Source: Henckelia pumila (taxonomy: Eukaryota > Streptophyta > Magnoliopsida > Lamiales > Gesneriaceae). From it: a stretch of 64,000 nucleotides of DNA. Numbering within the stretch: position 1 is the stretch's first letter; every line of letters begins with the position of its first letter. Positions 21,720-31,752 of this stretch are shown piece after piece. The stretch is taken from assembly GCF_033568475.1 (NCBI RefSeq), contig NW_027331831.1, positions 1,736,001 to 1,800,000 on the forward strand, given 5' to 3'. Position numbers and translations under genes: made by a program. The notes under the pieces were generated by a model. It was not told the DNA's origin, did no database searches, and saw only the letters and a list, made by a program, of their open reading frames with translations.

Positions 21720-23404
21720 CTAACCATGACTTCTAGGATCTGTAACTTGATGAGCTTTTCTGGCTTCAGCACTCGAATATTGTCCCACAACACGAGCATG
21801 AGGTACTGTCGCTTCACCTCGAGCAAGAGCATCCACATTCTCAAAGAGGTACTTTCTCGGAAGGCGACCTACAACATTACCTTCTTCATTACCATCCCTG
21901 TCCAGGAATGCAAAATGTGGGATACCTTCAACACCGAACTCATCGAGCTCTTGTTCCCACTTCGTGTTATCAACATTCAGCATGACAAAATTTACTCGGT
22001 CCCTGAATACGAAATGGTAGTCTTGTTAGAATACATGCCATGTCACCGAATATGTGCCATAGACATATTTTCCCGCCACGATTAAAGCTACCATGTAACC
22101 ATCGTCAATTTTTAACACAGCACAAGTATATTGACAACATATTACGAAATAAGACGGTGGTTCAGCCTTAAATGCCTACATCCATAACATATAGACAGGA
22201 GGGCTGAAACATTTATGCATCAGGCCAGATTAAGAGTATAAAGGTCGTTACTTGTACTGTTGTTCCACTTTGTATACTTCTGGAGCTAGTTCTTTGCATA
22301 CTTCACACCAATCCGCATAGAACTCCACAACAGTAGGTTTGCCATTTGACAGAGCCTACAAAGACAAAGCCGAAGAAAAAAGCAAAAGGGATGCAAATTG
22401 ATAAATAAGGCATGTATAATATGGATGCAGCACTTCAAGAAAGCCGCAAAACACACACTGGAGAATAAACAATAGATGCTCGAAAGCACCCTTACATCTA
22501 AAATGGAAAAATTTCCTTGATAGAGGAATGTGACATGCAGCTTCCTAATCTTCATAACTCAAAGTAGCTCCTACTTATTCATCTTCATGGTATTGATACA
22601 TATAACTATATATCAAGTCCAATAACCAAATGGAACTCCAATACCATCACCCCTGATAGCATTAACACATATCAAGCCAGTGTAAGAACCAAATTTTCAA
22701 AAATTCAAATTGTTTCATTTAAAACTTCTTGAAGCAAGATCAAGTTCTGATATATATATATATATATTCCATTCAAATATCAACTGAACAAACCAACCTC
22801 TTCATACGGCAAAGCTGCAGCAGAGAGGTCTTTCAAAGATACCCCAAAATCGAGCCGTGCCGATAGGAAAAGCCCAACTGCTGCAAAAGTTGAAACTGCA
22901 GCAATCACCATATTAAATTTTTTGTCAGGATACTCGGGAAATCCGGGACTAGAGGGTGGAGCCGTCTCTGAAACAGCAGTATTAGCTGTTCTTGAGTCGA
23001 TTTCAGATCCAGCCTCTACTACCTGCTTTTCCTGCACTAATAATTTTACCACAGCAGCCAAATACACTAATCACAAATGAAACAAAACGTAAGAACACTT
23101 CAAAAAACAGCCCATTTTCGAATTCAATCACAGCAAGCTATAGGGTTCATTTGTCGTTTACCTTCACAATTTTTCAAAAAAAGGGAGCTAAGAAAGAGTA
23201 AAAGGGAATCAATCGAAAGCAATTACTGAGTCGGCGAACCTCTGATGTAGCAGATTCAGCTGCATCGGGATTGGTTTGACATAAAAGTATGGGAAATCGG
23301 TGATTCCTGTTGTGTAAATGGAAAGAGAAATTCACGTGGGCAGGCGATTGAGGATGGAGCCTGGGGAGGACAACTGCCGTCGAAGTTGAAGCAACACCAG
23401 CCAT
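21720..23404 (-). CDS. HCF164: Thioredoxin-like protein HCF164, chloroplastic, complete
   Basis: HCF164 is a thylakoid membrane-anchored thioredoxin whose domain faces the lumen; it is needed for cytochrome b6f assembly and passes reducing power across the membrane. Four exons: 23240-23404, 22798-23031, 22252-22355 and 21720-22002, all GT-AG with phases 0, 0, 2, giving 786 nt and 261 residues, the same length as I recall for the Arabidopsis protein. Residues 1 to about 50 are a transit peptide rich in Ser, His and Pro with few acids; a hydrophobic span near 96-115 ([20 protein letters not shown]) is the membrane anchor. Then [13 protein letters not shown], and the redox site WCEVC at residues 149-153. 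The C-terminal exon is nearly invariant, from [20 protein letters not shown] to VTDPRSHG. Identification is very secure. Confidence 0.96.
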
Positions 23405-25170
23405 GGCAGCACAAGCTATCGGCTCCTCAAACTAATCAGATAAAGCCCTTTATCTAATTAATTACCATAAATTTGGTCATATTATAATTTTATATTACTT
23501 TTTATTTTTTAAGCATTTTAATTATTTCTCGTTTGTTTGTTCGTTTGTTTTTTATTTTTCAACTTTTTTCGATTTGTCATATTATTTAGGGCAAATTCTT
23601 GATTTAGTTCTATATTTTTGACATTTTTTCGGTTCGATCTTAAATATTTTGATATTCTCAGTTTAGTCATAAACGTTTAAAAAATTAGCTCGAATTAATC
23701 TTTACGTCAATTTAATGGTTAAAATTAAAAGAGAAAAAAATCGATCCAGTCCCGGATGATGGACTCTTTTCTCAGTTTGATCCAGATGTTTCATAGTTAT
23801 TTTAGTCCTAAATATTTGTAAATTTTGACTAAATTGATCTTTCCATCAATTTTGACCGAGTTGAGCTCAAAATGACTCAATTAAAAATGGATAAATTTTT
23901 CAACATCAATGCTTACATACCTTTATTTAATTTATGACTCTTTTTTCCATAAAATCAAAATTATAAAAAAAATCTCTCATTGGAAAAATTGATACCTTAA
24001 TTCTAAAAAAATTCAATGGCAAAGAAAAAAACATAATCGACCAACAAGAATACGAAATTGAACAAATAACGACACATATCCAGAAAAAGTGATTTTTTAT
24101 TTTAATTTTTTTGAAAAAAAAACTCTGAAATTAAAGTTCTACAGAAATGTCTGAATCCGAGAACAAGAAAATGCGGTTAGCGACACATGAAAAATATAAA
24201 ACCGGAGTTATCTGATAGAGATAAATTGTGCGCAACAGCGTCAATATCATTCGCAAGGTTGAGCCTTATTTCTAAGTGTGATAACAACGTGAAAGACATT
24301 TTTTCCATGCTCGAATTGGATAAGAAATTAGCGCATCTGATTTGGCTTTGGGATTTTAGTGGTATGATTGTCATATATTATGTTTACGGTTAGTTTTAAC
24401 CATTAAATTGACAAAAGGACCAACTCGATCAAAATTTATAAATGTTTAGGACTAAGTCAGCAATGCAGAAAAATTTGTGACCAACTGAGAAATAAACCAA
24501 ATATTTGGGACTCAACTGAGTTTTTTTTCCTATTATTTACAATTTTACATATGCATTACCACATCTTTTTATCTGATTAAAGAAAAAAAAACTAAAATTA
24601 TACAAACTTGAAAATAATAAGCAAGAACAACAATTTGATAATATAAATATCAAAGAATTAAAATTAGGTTTGCTCTCATTTTTATTCTTTGAGTCATCAA
24701 AAGAAAGGTATCTCGAGCTAACATCAGAGAAATAAAGTGCAATTTACTCAATATCTCAAACGTGCTAACAAAGATCACAAATGTGTTGCATCTAAAAAGC
24801 CTTGAAATTTGGTTCCGTACAACTTACAATAGAACGATTATTTTGCGCATATTGTTTCCAATATATTTGTTTTTTTGAATGAGTAATTTTTTTCACATTG
24901 AAGAAAAATGTAATGTTTTAAAAGAGAATCTCATATAAATTTTTATGTTTTTATAAATTCGAGTGAAACACGTGATTTATCCCTCGCACAAAAAATATAT
25001 AAAAAATGTTTCCAACCTAAAAAACAAAAAAAACAAAAAACAAAAATGATCGTGAAAAAAAAAATCACAAAGTTCCTCTGTGAATCAAATGAATCTCTCT
25101 ATTTTGCTATATTTTAACCATTCAGCGGCGAGTTTGTTTGCAGATTATTTATGCGGTTGGCTGAAGAAAT
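23405..25170. other. Spacer between HCF164 and the first Rf-like gene
   Basis: Holds the short HCF164 5' flank, then a 942-bp inverted-repeat element (23,589-24,530), then the Rf-like 5' flank. The stretch 23,408-24,020 recurs at about 30,786-31,752, and 23,570-23,700 partly recurs at about 44,500-44,660. No coding exon seen; the 60-odd-residue frames at 24,177-24,393 lie inside the repeat. Confidence 0.7.
23589..24530. mobile_element. 942-bp inverted-repeat, non-autonomous Mutator-like element with 9-bp target duplication
   Basis: Flanked by perfect 9-bp direct repeats TATTATTTA (23,580-23,588 and 24,531-24,539). The left arm (CAGTTTAGTCATAAACG, AATTTAATGGTTAAAATTAA) and the reverse complement of the right arm (GACTTAGTCCTAAACA, AATTTAATGGTTAAAACTAA) align over about 170 bp. 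No transposase frame. A 9-bp duplication with long inverted arms is typical of Mutator-like elements; the superfamily is inferred from that alone. Confidence 0.7.
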
Positions 25171-26871
25171 ATGCGGCGAATTGATGCCATTTCTCTGATT
25201 CGGAGTAGAATTTTAGGTAAATTTTCTTTCAACAATCCTACTGCGTGTAATCATCCCATTTCATATTTCTGTGCTAAATTTCAAACCGTAAGATCCCTTG
25301 AAGAAAAAGAACCCATTTGGTCCAAACCCAGGTTTGATTTTAGTTCTATACGTGAGCTGGAGGATGCTGTGGACATGTTCCAGGAGATGGTGAGAGTGAG
25401 ACCGAAACCTTCTGTTCTTGCGTTCAACAATATATTGAGTGTGGTTGTGAAGATGAAACACTATTTTGCAGCCCACCTGATGTTCGATCAAATTCGTCAC
25501 TTGGTTGTTATTAATGAATACACGATGAATGTCGCCATTAATTGCTACTGCCTGCTGAATCGAGTAGATCTTGGGCTCTCAATCTTGGGTAGCTACTTCA
25601 AGCTTGGTCACGACCCAGACGTAGTCACCTATAACACTCTCATCAAAGGGATCTTTTTAGCAGATAAGGCTTCTGATGCAGTACAAGTTTTTAAGAAGTT
25701 ATACAGAGAGAAACTATGTGAGCCAGATGAAGTCACCTTTCTAGCTGTAATTAACGGCTTGTGCAAAGCTGGGTACACTCTCATGGCCCGTGATTTGCTT
25801 GGCGAATTAGAGAAGGGAAGCTGCAAACCTAATGTTCATTCGTATAACACAATAATAGATAGTCTATGTAAAGATGATATGATAGATGATGCTCTCCAAT
25901 TGTTATGCCAGATGATCGAGAAAGATGTTTACCCCAATGTCTTTACTTATACTTCAGTGATTCACGGATTATGTAAATTCGGTCGGTGGAAAGAAGTGGT
26001 AGACTTTTTAAATGAAATGCAAGACCTCGAAGTTCATCCAAATTTGGTGACTTTCAATATATTGGTGGATTCTTTTTGCAAGGATGGGAAGGTTCATGAG
26101 GCTGATGATCTGTTGAAAATCATGAAGCGAAGAAATATTCCTCCCGACATTGTCACATACAGTACCTTGATAGATGGATATTGTTTGCGAGGAGAAATGG
26201 ATAGAGCACAAAAGTTATTTGATTCATTAACAAATTTGGGCCTTAAGCCATGTATTATTAGTTACACTAGTATGATCAATGGATACTTTAAGATAGGAAA
26301 GGTGGATGTGGCTTGTAAACTATTTCGTGAAATTTCACGCAGAGGGTTGGAGCCCGAAACGATGACCTACAGTTCCATGTTAAACGGATTATTTCATGCA
26401 GGTAGATCTAACGCTGGATGTAAGCTTTTCAATGAGATGGAAGAGAAAGGTGTCAGCCGTGACATTGTAACCTATTCTATTCTAATATATGGATTGTGCA
26501 GTGATGGAAAACGCGAAATCGCTAGAAATCTTTTGGGTGAACTTCCTTCCAAGGGTTTGAAGCCTAATGTTATAACTTACAACATAATTATTGGTTCTCT
26601 TTGTCAAGAAGGACTAGTACAGGAGGCAAAAGAAATTCTAATAGATATGGAAAAAGGCGGTTGTGTACCCAATGGTGGAACGTTCAATATTTTTGTCCGA
26701 GGTTTGCTAAAAAGTAAAGAACTTTTTAATGCCATACCACTCCTGGAAGAAATGGTGAAAAGAGGTTTCTCAGCTGATGCAACAACAATGTCGATGCTAC
26801 TTCACAAGTTCGGAGAATGTCAAGATAATGTTCTGTTGGATCTGATAAAGAGACTTGTGCCAAAATATTGA
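25171..26871 (+). CDS. Rf-like P-class PPR protein, copy 1 (566 aa)
   Basis: Single-exon gene of 566 residues made almost entirely of 35-residue P-class pentatricopeptide repeats (NVVTYTSVIHGLCKFG-type units) from about residue 75 to 545. Texture and repeat signature fit the Restorer-of-fertility-like clade, whose members enter mitochondria and bind specific transcripts, often blocking or processing CMS-type chimeric mRNAs. The N terminus MRRIDAISLIRSRILGKFSF is basic and hydrophobic, fitting a mitochondrial presequence. No E or DYW tail. Compared with the 601-residue copy at 28,745 it lacks exactly one 35-residue module. Start chosen as the ATG shared by all three copies. RNA target unknown; no gene symbol is justified. 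Confidence 0.9.
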   Translation: MRRIDAISLIRSRILGKFSFNNPTACNHPISYFCAKFQTVRSLEEKEPIWSKPRFDFSSIRELEDAVDMFQEMVRVRPKPSVLAFNNILSVVVKMKHYFAAHLMFDQIRHLVVINEYTMNVAINCYCLLNRVDLGLSILGSYFKLGHDPDVVTYNTLIKGIFLADKASDAVQVFKKLYREKLCEPDEVTFLAVINGLCKAGYTLMARDLLGELEKGSCKPNVHSYNTIIDSLCKDDMIDDALQLLCQMIEKDVYPNVFTYTSVIHGLCKFGRWKEVVDFLNEMQDLEVHPNLVTFNILVDSFCKDGKVHEADDLLKIMKRRNIPPDIVTYSTLIDGYCLRGEMDRAQKLFDSLTNLGLKPCIISYTSMINGYFKIGKVDVACKLFREISRRGLEPETMTYSSMLNGLFHAGRSNAGCKLFNEMEEKGVSRDIVTYSILIYGLCSDGKREIARNLLGELPSKGLKPNVITYNIIIGSLCQEGLVQEAKEILIDMEKGGCVPNGGTFNIFVRGLLKSKELFNAIPLLEEMVKRGFSADATTMSMLLHKFGECQDNVLLDLIKRLVPKY

Positions 26872-27055
26872 ATCGTACTTCTATGGAACCTGATCGTTCT
26901 TACTTTGAAAACGTAAGTTCTAAAGTTACTAGAATATGCAGTAGTAGTCAAGTCATGTTTATGCTTATTTTGGTTGATTTCAAATGGAGAGATCTCTCTT
27001 CAGTCAGTTGTTTGTTATCAAAATTTTATGAATAATCAAAAGTTTAAAAATTTAG

Positions 27056-27870
27056 CGTGAGCATGGTGTGGAGCCAATAATTGATCATTACGATTGTATG
27101 ATTGATATTTATTCTCGAGCTGGTCTACTAAATGAAGCACTTGAATTGATACACACAATGCCTTTTGAACCTGATGTAATGAGTTGGAAAAGTTTCTTAG
27201 GAGGGTGCTCAATTCACTAAAATTTTGAGCTGGGTAAAGTTGCAGCTGATAAGCTCCTTCAATTGGATCCGAACGACAAAGCAGCTTATGTTCTCATGTT
27301 CAACTTGCATGCTTTGTGCGGTAGATGGGATAAAGCTGCAAGAGTAAGAAAGCTGATGGCTGAAAGAGATTTAAGAAAGGAAATTGGATGTGGCTGGATT
27401 ATTGTCAAGGGTAAGTTACACCGATTTGTAGTGGGTGAGCAGCACCATCCTTGAACTAAGGAGATTTACTCAGAACTTGAGGAACTGAAATTTGCTGATT
27501 CTAGCAAAGAAAATGCAGTTTTAAGTGAAGATGATGTGTTAAATATTTTGGCGGAGCGCAAGGAACAGCTTCTAATCCACAGCGAGAGGCTTGCAATTGC
27601 ATTCGGCCTCATTTCATTACCAGCTGATGCTCCTATCACAGTTTTCAAGAATCTCAGGGCTTGCAAAGATTGCCATGATTTGCAAAATATGCATCTTCCG
27701 TTGCAGGACGAACAATTGTTGTTAGAGATTCTAATCGATTCCACCACTTCAAATCCGGAGGACGTTCCTGTGGTGATTAGTGGTGAAATTTGTGATGATC
27801 CCGTGCTGTTATTTCAGTGAAATTAATTGTCCGTTGAATAGATTTTCCCAAAAGAGAGATCTCAGAAACC
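27056..27870 (+). pseudogene. Truncated duplicate of the RARE1 3' half (E/DYW region)
   Basis: Closely matches RARE1 from about 20,105 to its stop and into the 3' flank. It has no start and no PPR tract, and the frame carries a TAA at 27,218 (CAC TAA where RARE1 has CAC AAA), a TGA at 27,452 (RARE1 CGA), and one lost T near 27,680 that shifts frame inside the DYW zinc region. The left junction follows TTTAGCGTGA, the same sequence that follows the third Rf-like copy at about 47,217, so the break used the short match GTGA. Open stretches inside it are remnants. A host-gene relic. Confidence 0.93.
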
Positions 27871-28744
27871 GGATTCGAAGTCCCCTGCATGCCTTAGCTC
27901 TAACACTCTGAATCAATCCAAAGCCTGATGAGTAGAATGAAGTCATTTCTTATCAAGATCGATTCATGTCTTCCCCAAAGGTGTACTGAAGTATTTCTTA
28001 TCAGGACTCGAATCTTGTGTAAGTAAAAAAAGATAATAAAGATTTTTTATTTTTATTTTTATTTTTGACACGAAACCTGCAATATTATTGAATACTAGAA
28101 ATGTCAGATATTAACAAGTTTACCCTGCAATATTATTTTTATTTTTTTTAAAAGCCTAATTATCGTTTTATTTAATCACCAGTGGTGGTGGTACATATGA
28201 GATATAATTTTGTCATGTTTATAAATATAACAATAAAATTCATTGTTATATCAAAATGCATGGAAATGTGGAAAGATGCTTACATTATTTATGTGAAAAA
28301 AAGAAGTAATGAAAAAAGGAAAAAAAAAAAAATTTGCAATTAATTTACAGATTTTGAATTTGTGAGAACTTGATCGAGAAAAACTCTCCCCTAAATTGAA
28401 ATAAAATTGCTCTCTGTGGTCAAATTATTATCCACGTAACTTCGGGCCAATAATCGATGTGAAGGTTTAAGACGTAAATAAATTCCCAAAAAATATTAAA
28501 ATCTAATATATTCTACATTTTTTCTAAAACAAATTTGAAAAAACTCAATGACATTTATCCCAATCGTATGGAGTTTTATTCTTTAAAAAATTATTTTAAA
28601 TGCGATTAATTTTACACAGGAGTTATTTGTTTTTTCTTTATTTTAAATGCCCATGTAATTTGCCTTCGTAACTTTGATTAGAAAGAAATTACCATTCAGC
28701 GGCGAGTTTGTTTGCAGATTATTTATGCGGTCGGCTGAAGAAAT
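27871..28744. other. Duplicated RARE1 3' flank joined to Rf-like promoter
   Basis: From about 27,880 to 28,690 the sequence follows the RARE1-HCF164 spacer (21,000-21,650) with indels and without its MITE. At about 28,691 it switches to ACCATTCAGCGGCGAGTTTG, which occurs upstream of Rf-like copy 1 at about 25,118. HCF164 and its repeat-rich upstream region are thus missing from this copy. Confidence 0.75.
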
Positions 28745-30550
28745 ATGCGGCGAATTGATGCCATTTCTCTGATTCGGAGAGGAATTTTAGGTATATTCTC
28801 TTACAACAATCCTATTGCGACTAATCATCCCATTTCATATTTCTGTGTTAAATTTCAAACCGTAAGATCACTTGAAGAAAAAGGACCCATTTGGCCCAAA
28901 CCCAGGTTTGATTTTAGTTCTATACGTGAGCTGGAAGATGCTGTGGAAATGTTCCAGGAGATGGTGAGAGTGAGACCGAAACCTTCTGTTCGTGTGTTCA
29001 GCAAGATATTGAGTGTGGTTGTGAAGATGAAACACTATTATGCAGCCCACCTGATGTTCGATCAAATTCGTCAATGTGTTGTTATTGATGAATACACGAT
29101 GAGTGTCGCTATTAATTGCTACTGCCTGCTGAATCGAGTAGATCTTGGGCTCTCAATATTGGGTAACTACTTCAAGATTGGTCATGAACCAGGCGTAATC
29201 ACCTATAACACTCTCATCAAAGGGCTTTTTTTAGCAGATAAGACTTTTGATGCAGTTCAGGTTTTTAAAAAGTTATTCAGAGAGAAACTATGTGAGCCAG
29301 ATGAAGTCACGTTTCTAGCTGTAATTAACGGCTTGTGCAAAGCTGGGTACACTCTCATGGCCCGTGATTTGCTTGGCGAATTAGAGAAGGGAAGCTGCAA
29401 ACCTAATGTTCATTCGTATAGCACAATAATGGATAGTCTATGCAAAGATGATATGGTAGATGATGCTCTCCAATTGTTATGCCAGATGATAGAGAAAGAT
29501 GTTTACCCGAATGTCGTTACTTATACTTCAGTGATTCACGGATTATGTAAATTTGGTCGATGGAAAGAAGTGGGAGACCTTTTAAATAAAATGCAAAACC
29601 TTGGAGTTCATCCAAATTTGGTGACTTTCAATATATTGGTGGATTCTTTTTGCAAGGATGGGAAGGTTCATGATGCTGATGATCTGTTGAAAATCATGAA
29701 GCAAAGAAATATTCCTGCCGACATTGTCACATACAGTGCCTTGATAGATGGATATTGTTTGCGAGGAGAAATGGATAGAGCACAAAAGTTATTTGATTCA
29801 TTAGCAAATATAGGCCTTAAGCCATGTATTATTAGTTACACTAGTATGATCAGTGGATACTTTAGGAAAGGAAAGGTGGATGCAGCTTGTAAACTATTTC
29901 GTGAAATTTCACGTAGAGGGTTGGAGCCCGATACAATGACCTACAATTCCATGTTAAATGGATTATTTCGTGCAGGTAGATCTAACGCTGGCTGGAAGCT
30001 TTTCAACGTGATGGAAGCTCGGAAAGTGTTTTGTGATATTTGTACTTGCAATATTTTGTTGGATAGGTTGTGTAGGACTAAACAATTTACCCAAGCATTT
30101 TCATATTTACAAGTTATGGAAGAGAAAGGTGTCAGCCCTAACATTGTTACCTATTCTATTCTACTATATGGATTGTGCGGTGATGGAAAACGCGAAATGG
30201 CTAGAAATCTTTTGGGTGAACTTCCTTCCAAAGGTTTGAAGCCTAATGTTATAACTTACAACATCCTTATTGGTTCTCTTTGTCGAGAAGGACTTGTACA
30301 GGAGGCAAAAGAAATGCTAATAGATATGGAAAAAGGCGGTTGTTTACCCGATGGTGCAACGTTCAATATTTTTGTCCAAGGTTTGCTGAAAAGTAAAGAA
30401 CAGTATAATGCAATACCACTCCTGGAAGAAATGGTGAAAAGAGGTTTCTCAGCTGATGCAACAACAACGTCGATGCTACTTCACAAGTTGGGAGAATGTC
30501 AAGATAATGTTCTGCTGGATCTGATAAAGAGACTTGTGCCAAAATATTGA
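28745..30550 (+). CDS. Rf-like P-class PPR protein, copy 2 (601 aa)
   Basis: Single-exon 601-residue P-class PPR protein, close paralogue of the copy at 25,171 (MRRIDAISLIRRGILGIFSY start, DLIKRLVPKY end). The array of 35-residue repeats runs from about residue 75 to 580. It carries one extra module, from MEARKVFCDICTCNILLDRL through FTQAFSYLQV, absent from copies 1 and 3. The module is bounded by direct ATGGAAG repeats at 30,011 and 30,116, exactly 105 bp apart. Predicted mitochondrial RNA-binding protein of the Rf-like clade; target unknown. Differences from copy 1 are spread along the repeats and leave the frame open, so both may be working genes with different RNA preferences (inference). 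Confidence 0.9.
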   Translation: MRRIDAISLIRRGILGIFSYNNPIATNHPISYFCVKFQTVRSLEEKGPIWPKPRFDFSSIRELEDAVEMFQEMVRVRPKPSVRVFSKILSVVVKMKHYYAAHLMFDQIRQCVVIDEYTMSVAINCYCLLNRVDLGLSILGNYFKIGHEPGVITYNTLIKGLFLADKTFDAVQVFKKLFREKLCEPDEVTFLAVINGLCKAGYTLMARDLLGELEKGSCKPNVHSYSTIMDSLCKDDMVDDALQLLCQMIEKDVYPNVVTYTSVIHGLCKFGRWKEVGDLLNKMQNLGVHPNLVTFNILVDSFCKDGKVHDADDLLKIMKQRNIPADIVTYSALIDGYCLRGEMDRAQKLFDSLANIGLKPCIISYTSMISGYFRKGKVDAACKLFREISRRGLEPDTMTYNSMLNGLFRAGRSNAGWKLFNVMEARKVFCDICTCNILLDRLCRTKQFTQAFSYLQVMEEKGVSPNIVTYSILLYGLCGDGKREMARNLLGELPSKGLKPNVITYNILIGSLCREGLVQEAKEMLIDMEKGGCLPDGATFNIFVQGLLKSKEQYNAIPLLEEMVKRGFSADATTTSMLLHKLGECQDNVLLDLIKRLVPKY

Positions 30551-30645
30551 ATCGTACTTCTATGGAACCTGATCGTTCCTACTTTGAAAACTCAATAGAT
30601 AATAAATGATAATCTTCCATGCCGAGTTGATAAACTTTAAATCTT

Positions 30646-30801
30646 GATAAATAATAATAATAATAGTAATCAAGTGAAGTGTAGTCAGGTACGCCTCTTG
30701 TGGATTTTTATGTCAAATGCGGAGATAAATAATAATAATAATAGTAATCAAGTGAAGTGTGCTCTGCTTTAGCAGACTTGACTTATGGCAGTAGAAGCTA
30801 T
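30646..30801. other. Patchwork junction with small RARE1 pieces and a 78-bp partial duplication
   Basis: GATAAATAATAATAATAATA followed by GTAATCAAGTGAAGTGT occurs at 30,646 and again at 30,724. Between and after them lie GTCAGGTACGCCTCTTGTGG through ATGCGGAGATA (matches RARE1 near 19,522-19,563) and GTGCTCTGCTTTAGCAGACTTGA (matches RARE1 near 19,742). These pieces join directly to the HCF164 start-codon flank (TATGGCAG, then AAACTAATCAGATAAAGC). This looks like filler DNA from end-joining repair. Confidence 0.7.
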
Positions 30802-31752
30802 TGACTCCTGAAACTAATCAGATAAAGCGATTTATCTAATTATTTACCATAAAATTTGTCATATTATATTTTTATATTACTTTTTATTCTTTAAGAATTT
30901 TAATCATTTGATTAAAAAAAATTGATCATTCTTCTTTTGTGTGTTTTTTTTTAAAAAAAATTTTCGTTTGTTATATTATTTAGGGTAGGCGAAATATTAG
31001 TTCAGTTCTATATTTTTTTTACCATTTTTTTGGTTCGATTTTAAATATTTTGATATTTTTAGGGAAAAATTGCAAATTTAGTTCTGTATGTTTGTCAATT
31101 TGCGATTTTGGTCCTCTATGTTTTCATATTCCAGTTTTAGTCCTGCATGTTCTGATTTTTGGCAATTTCGGTCATTTTTATTCGAAAATGCTTACGTGGC
31201 ATTGTACACGTCAGCTCCACATCAGCACTGAATTGGTGCCACATTAGCGCCACGTCGAAAAAAGGACTAAAATTGCCAAAAAAATAAAGATAGCGGACTA
31301 AAACTGAAATCTGAAAATATAAATGACTGAAATCGCAAAATGACAAACATACATTACCAAAAAAACAATTTTCTCTATTTTTAGTTTAGTTCTAAAACAT
31401 TTCAGAAATTAGCCCGAGTTGATCCTGCCGTTAATTTAATGGTAAAAATTAACAGAGAAAAGAGATTCAGTCCCAAATGATGGACTCCTTTCTCGGTTTG
31501 GTCTCAAATATTTCAGAGTTTTCAATTTAATCCTAAATATTTATAAATTTTGATCGAGTTGGTCCTTTCATTAATTTTAATCGAGTTGGCCTCAAGATAA
31601 CTCAATTAAATATGAATAAATTTTTCAACATCAATTGTTGCATACCTTTATTTAATTTTTTACTTTTTTTTCCATAAAATGGAAATTGTAAAAAATCCAT
31701 AATTGGGAAAATTAAAACCTTAATTCTAAAAAAATTTAATGGCGAGAAAAAG
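30786..31752. repeat. Duplicate of the HCF164 5' flank and of the left part of the 23.6 kb element
   Basis: Follows 23,408-24,020 at good similarity, including the TATTATTTA flank (30,974-30,982) and the first part of the Mutator-like element from 30,983. It is interrupted by a separate 313-bp MITE at 31,063 and ends abruptly at 31,752 where LTR-like sequence begins. The right end of the element is missing. Confidence 0.75.
31063..31375. mobile_element. 313-bp inverted-repeat MITE with 9-bp target duplication and known empty site
   Basis: Perfect 9-bp direct repeats TATTTTTAG at 31,054-31,062 and 31,376-31,384. Ends GGAAAAATTG and CAATTTTCTC. The arms pair over more than 90 bp: left GTATGTTTGTCAATTTGCGA with right TCGCAAAATGACAAACATAC, and CAGTTTTAGTCC with GGACTAAAACTG. 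The duplicated sequence near 23,653 reads GATATTCTCAGTTTAG without the insert, so it is a direct view of the unoccupied site. Non-autonomous, Mutator-like by target duplication length. Confidence 0.88.

Noticed and set aside
24177-24393. Open frames on both strands of about 65 codons
   Set aside because: Inside the inverted-repeat transposon and overlapping in opposite directions; chance frames.
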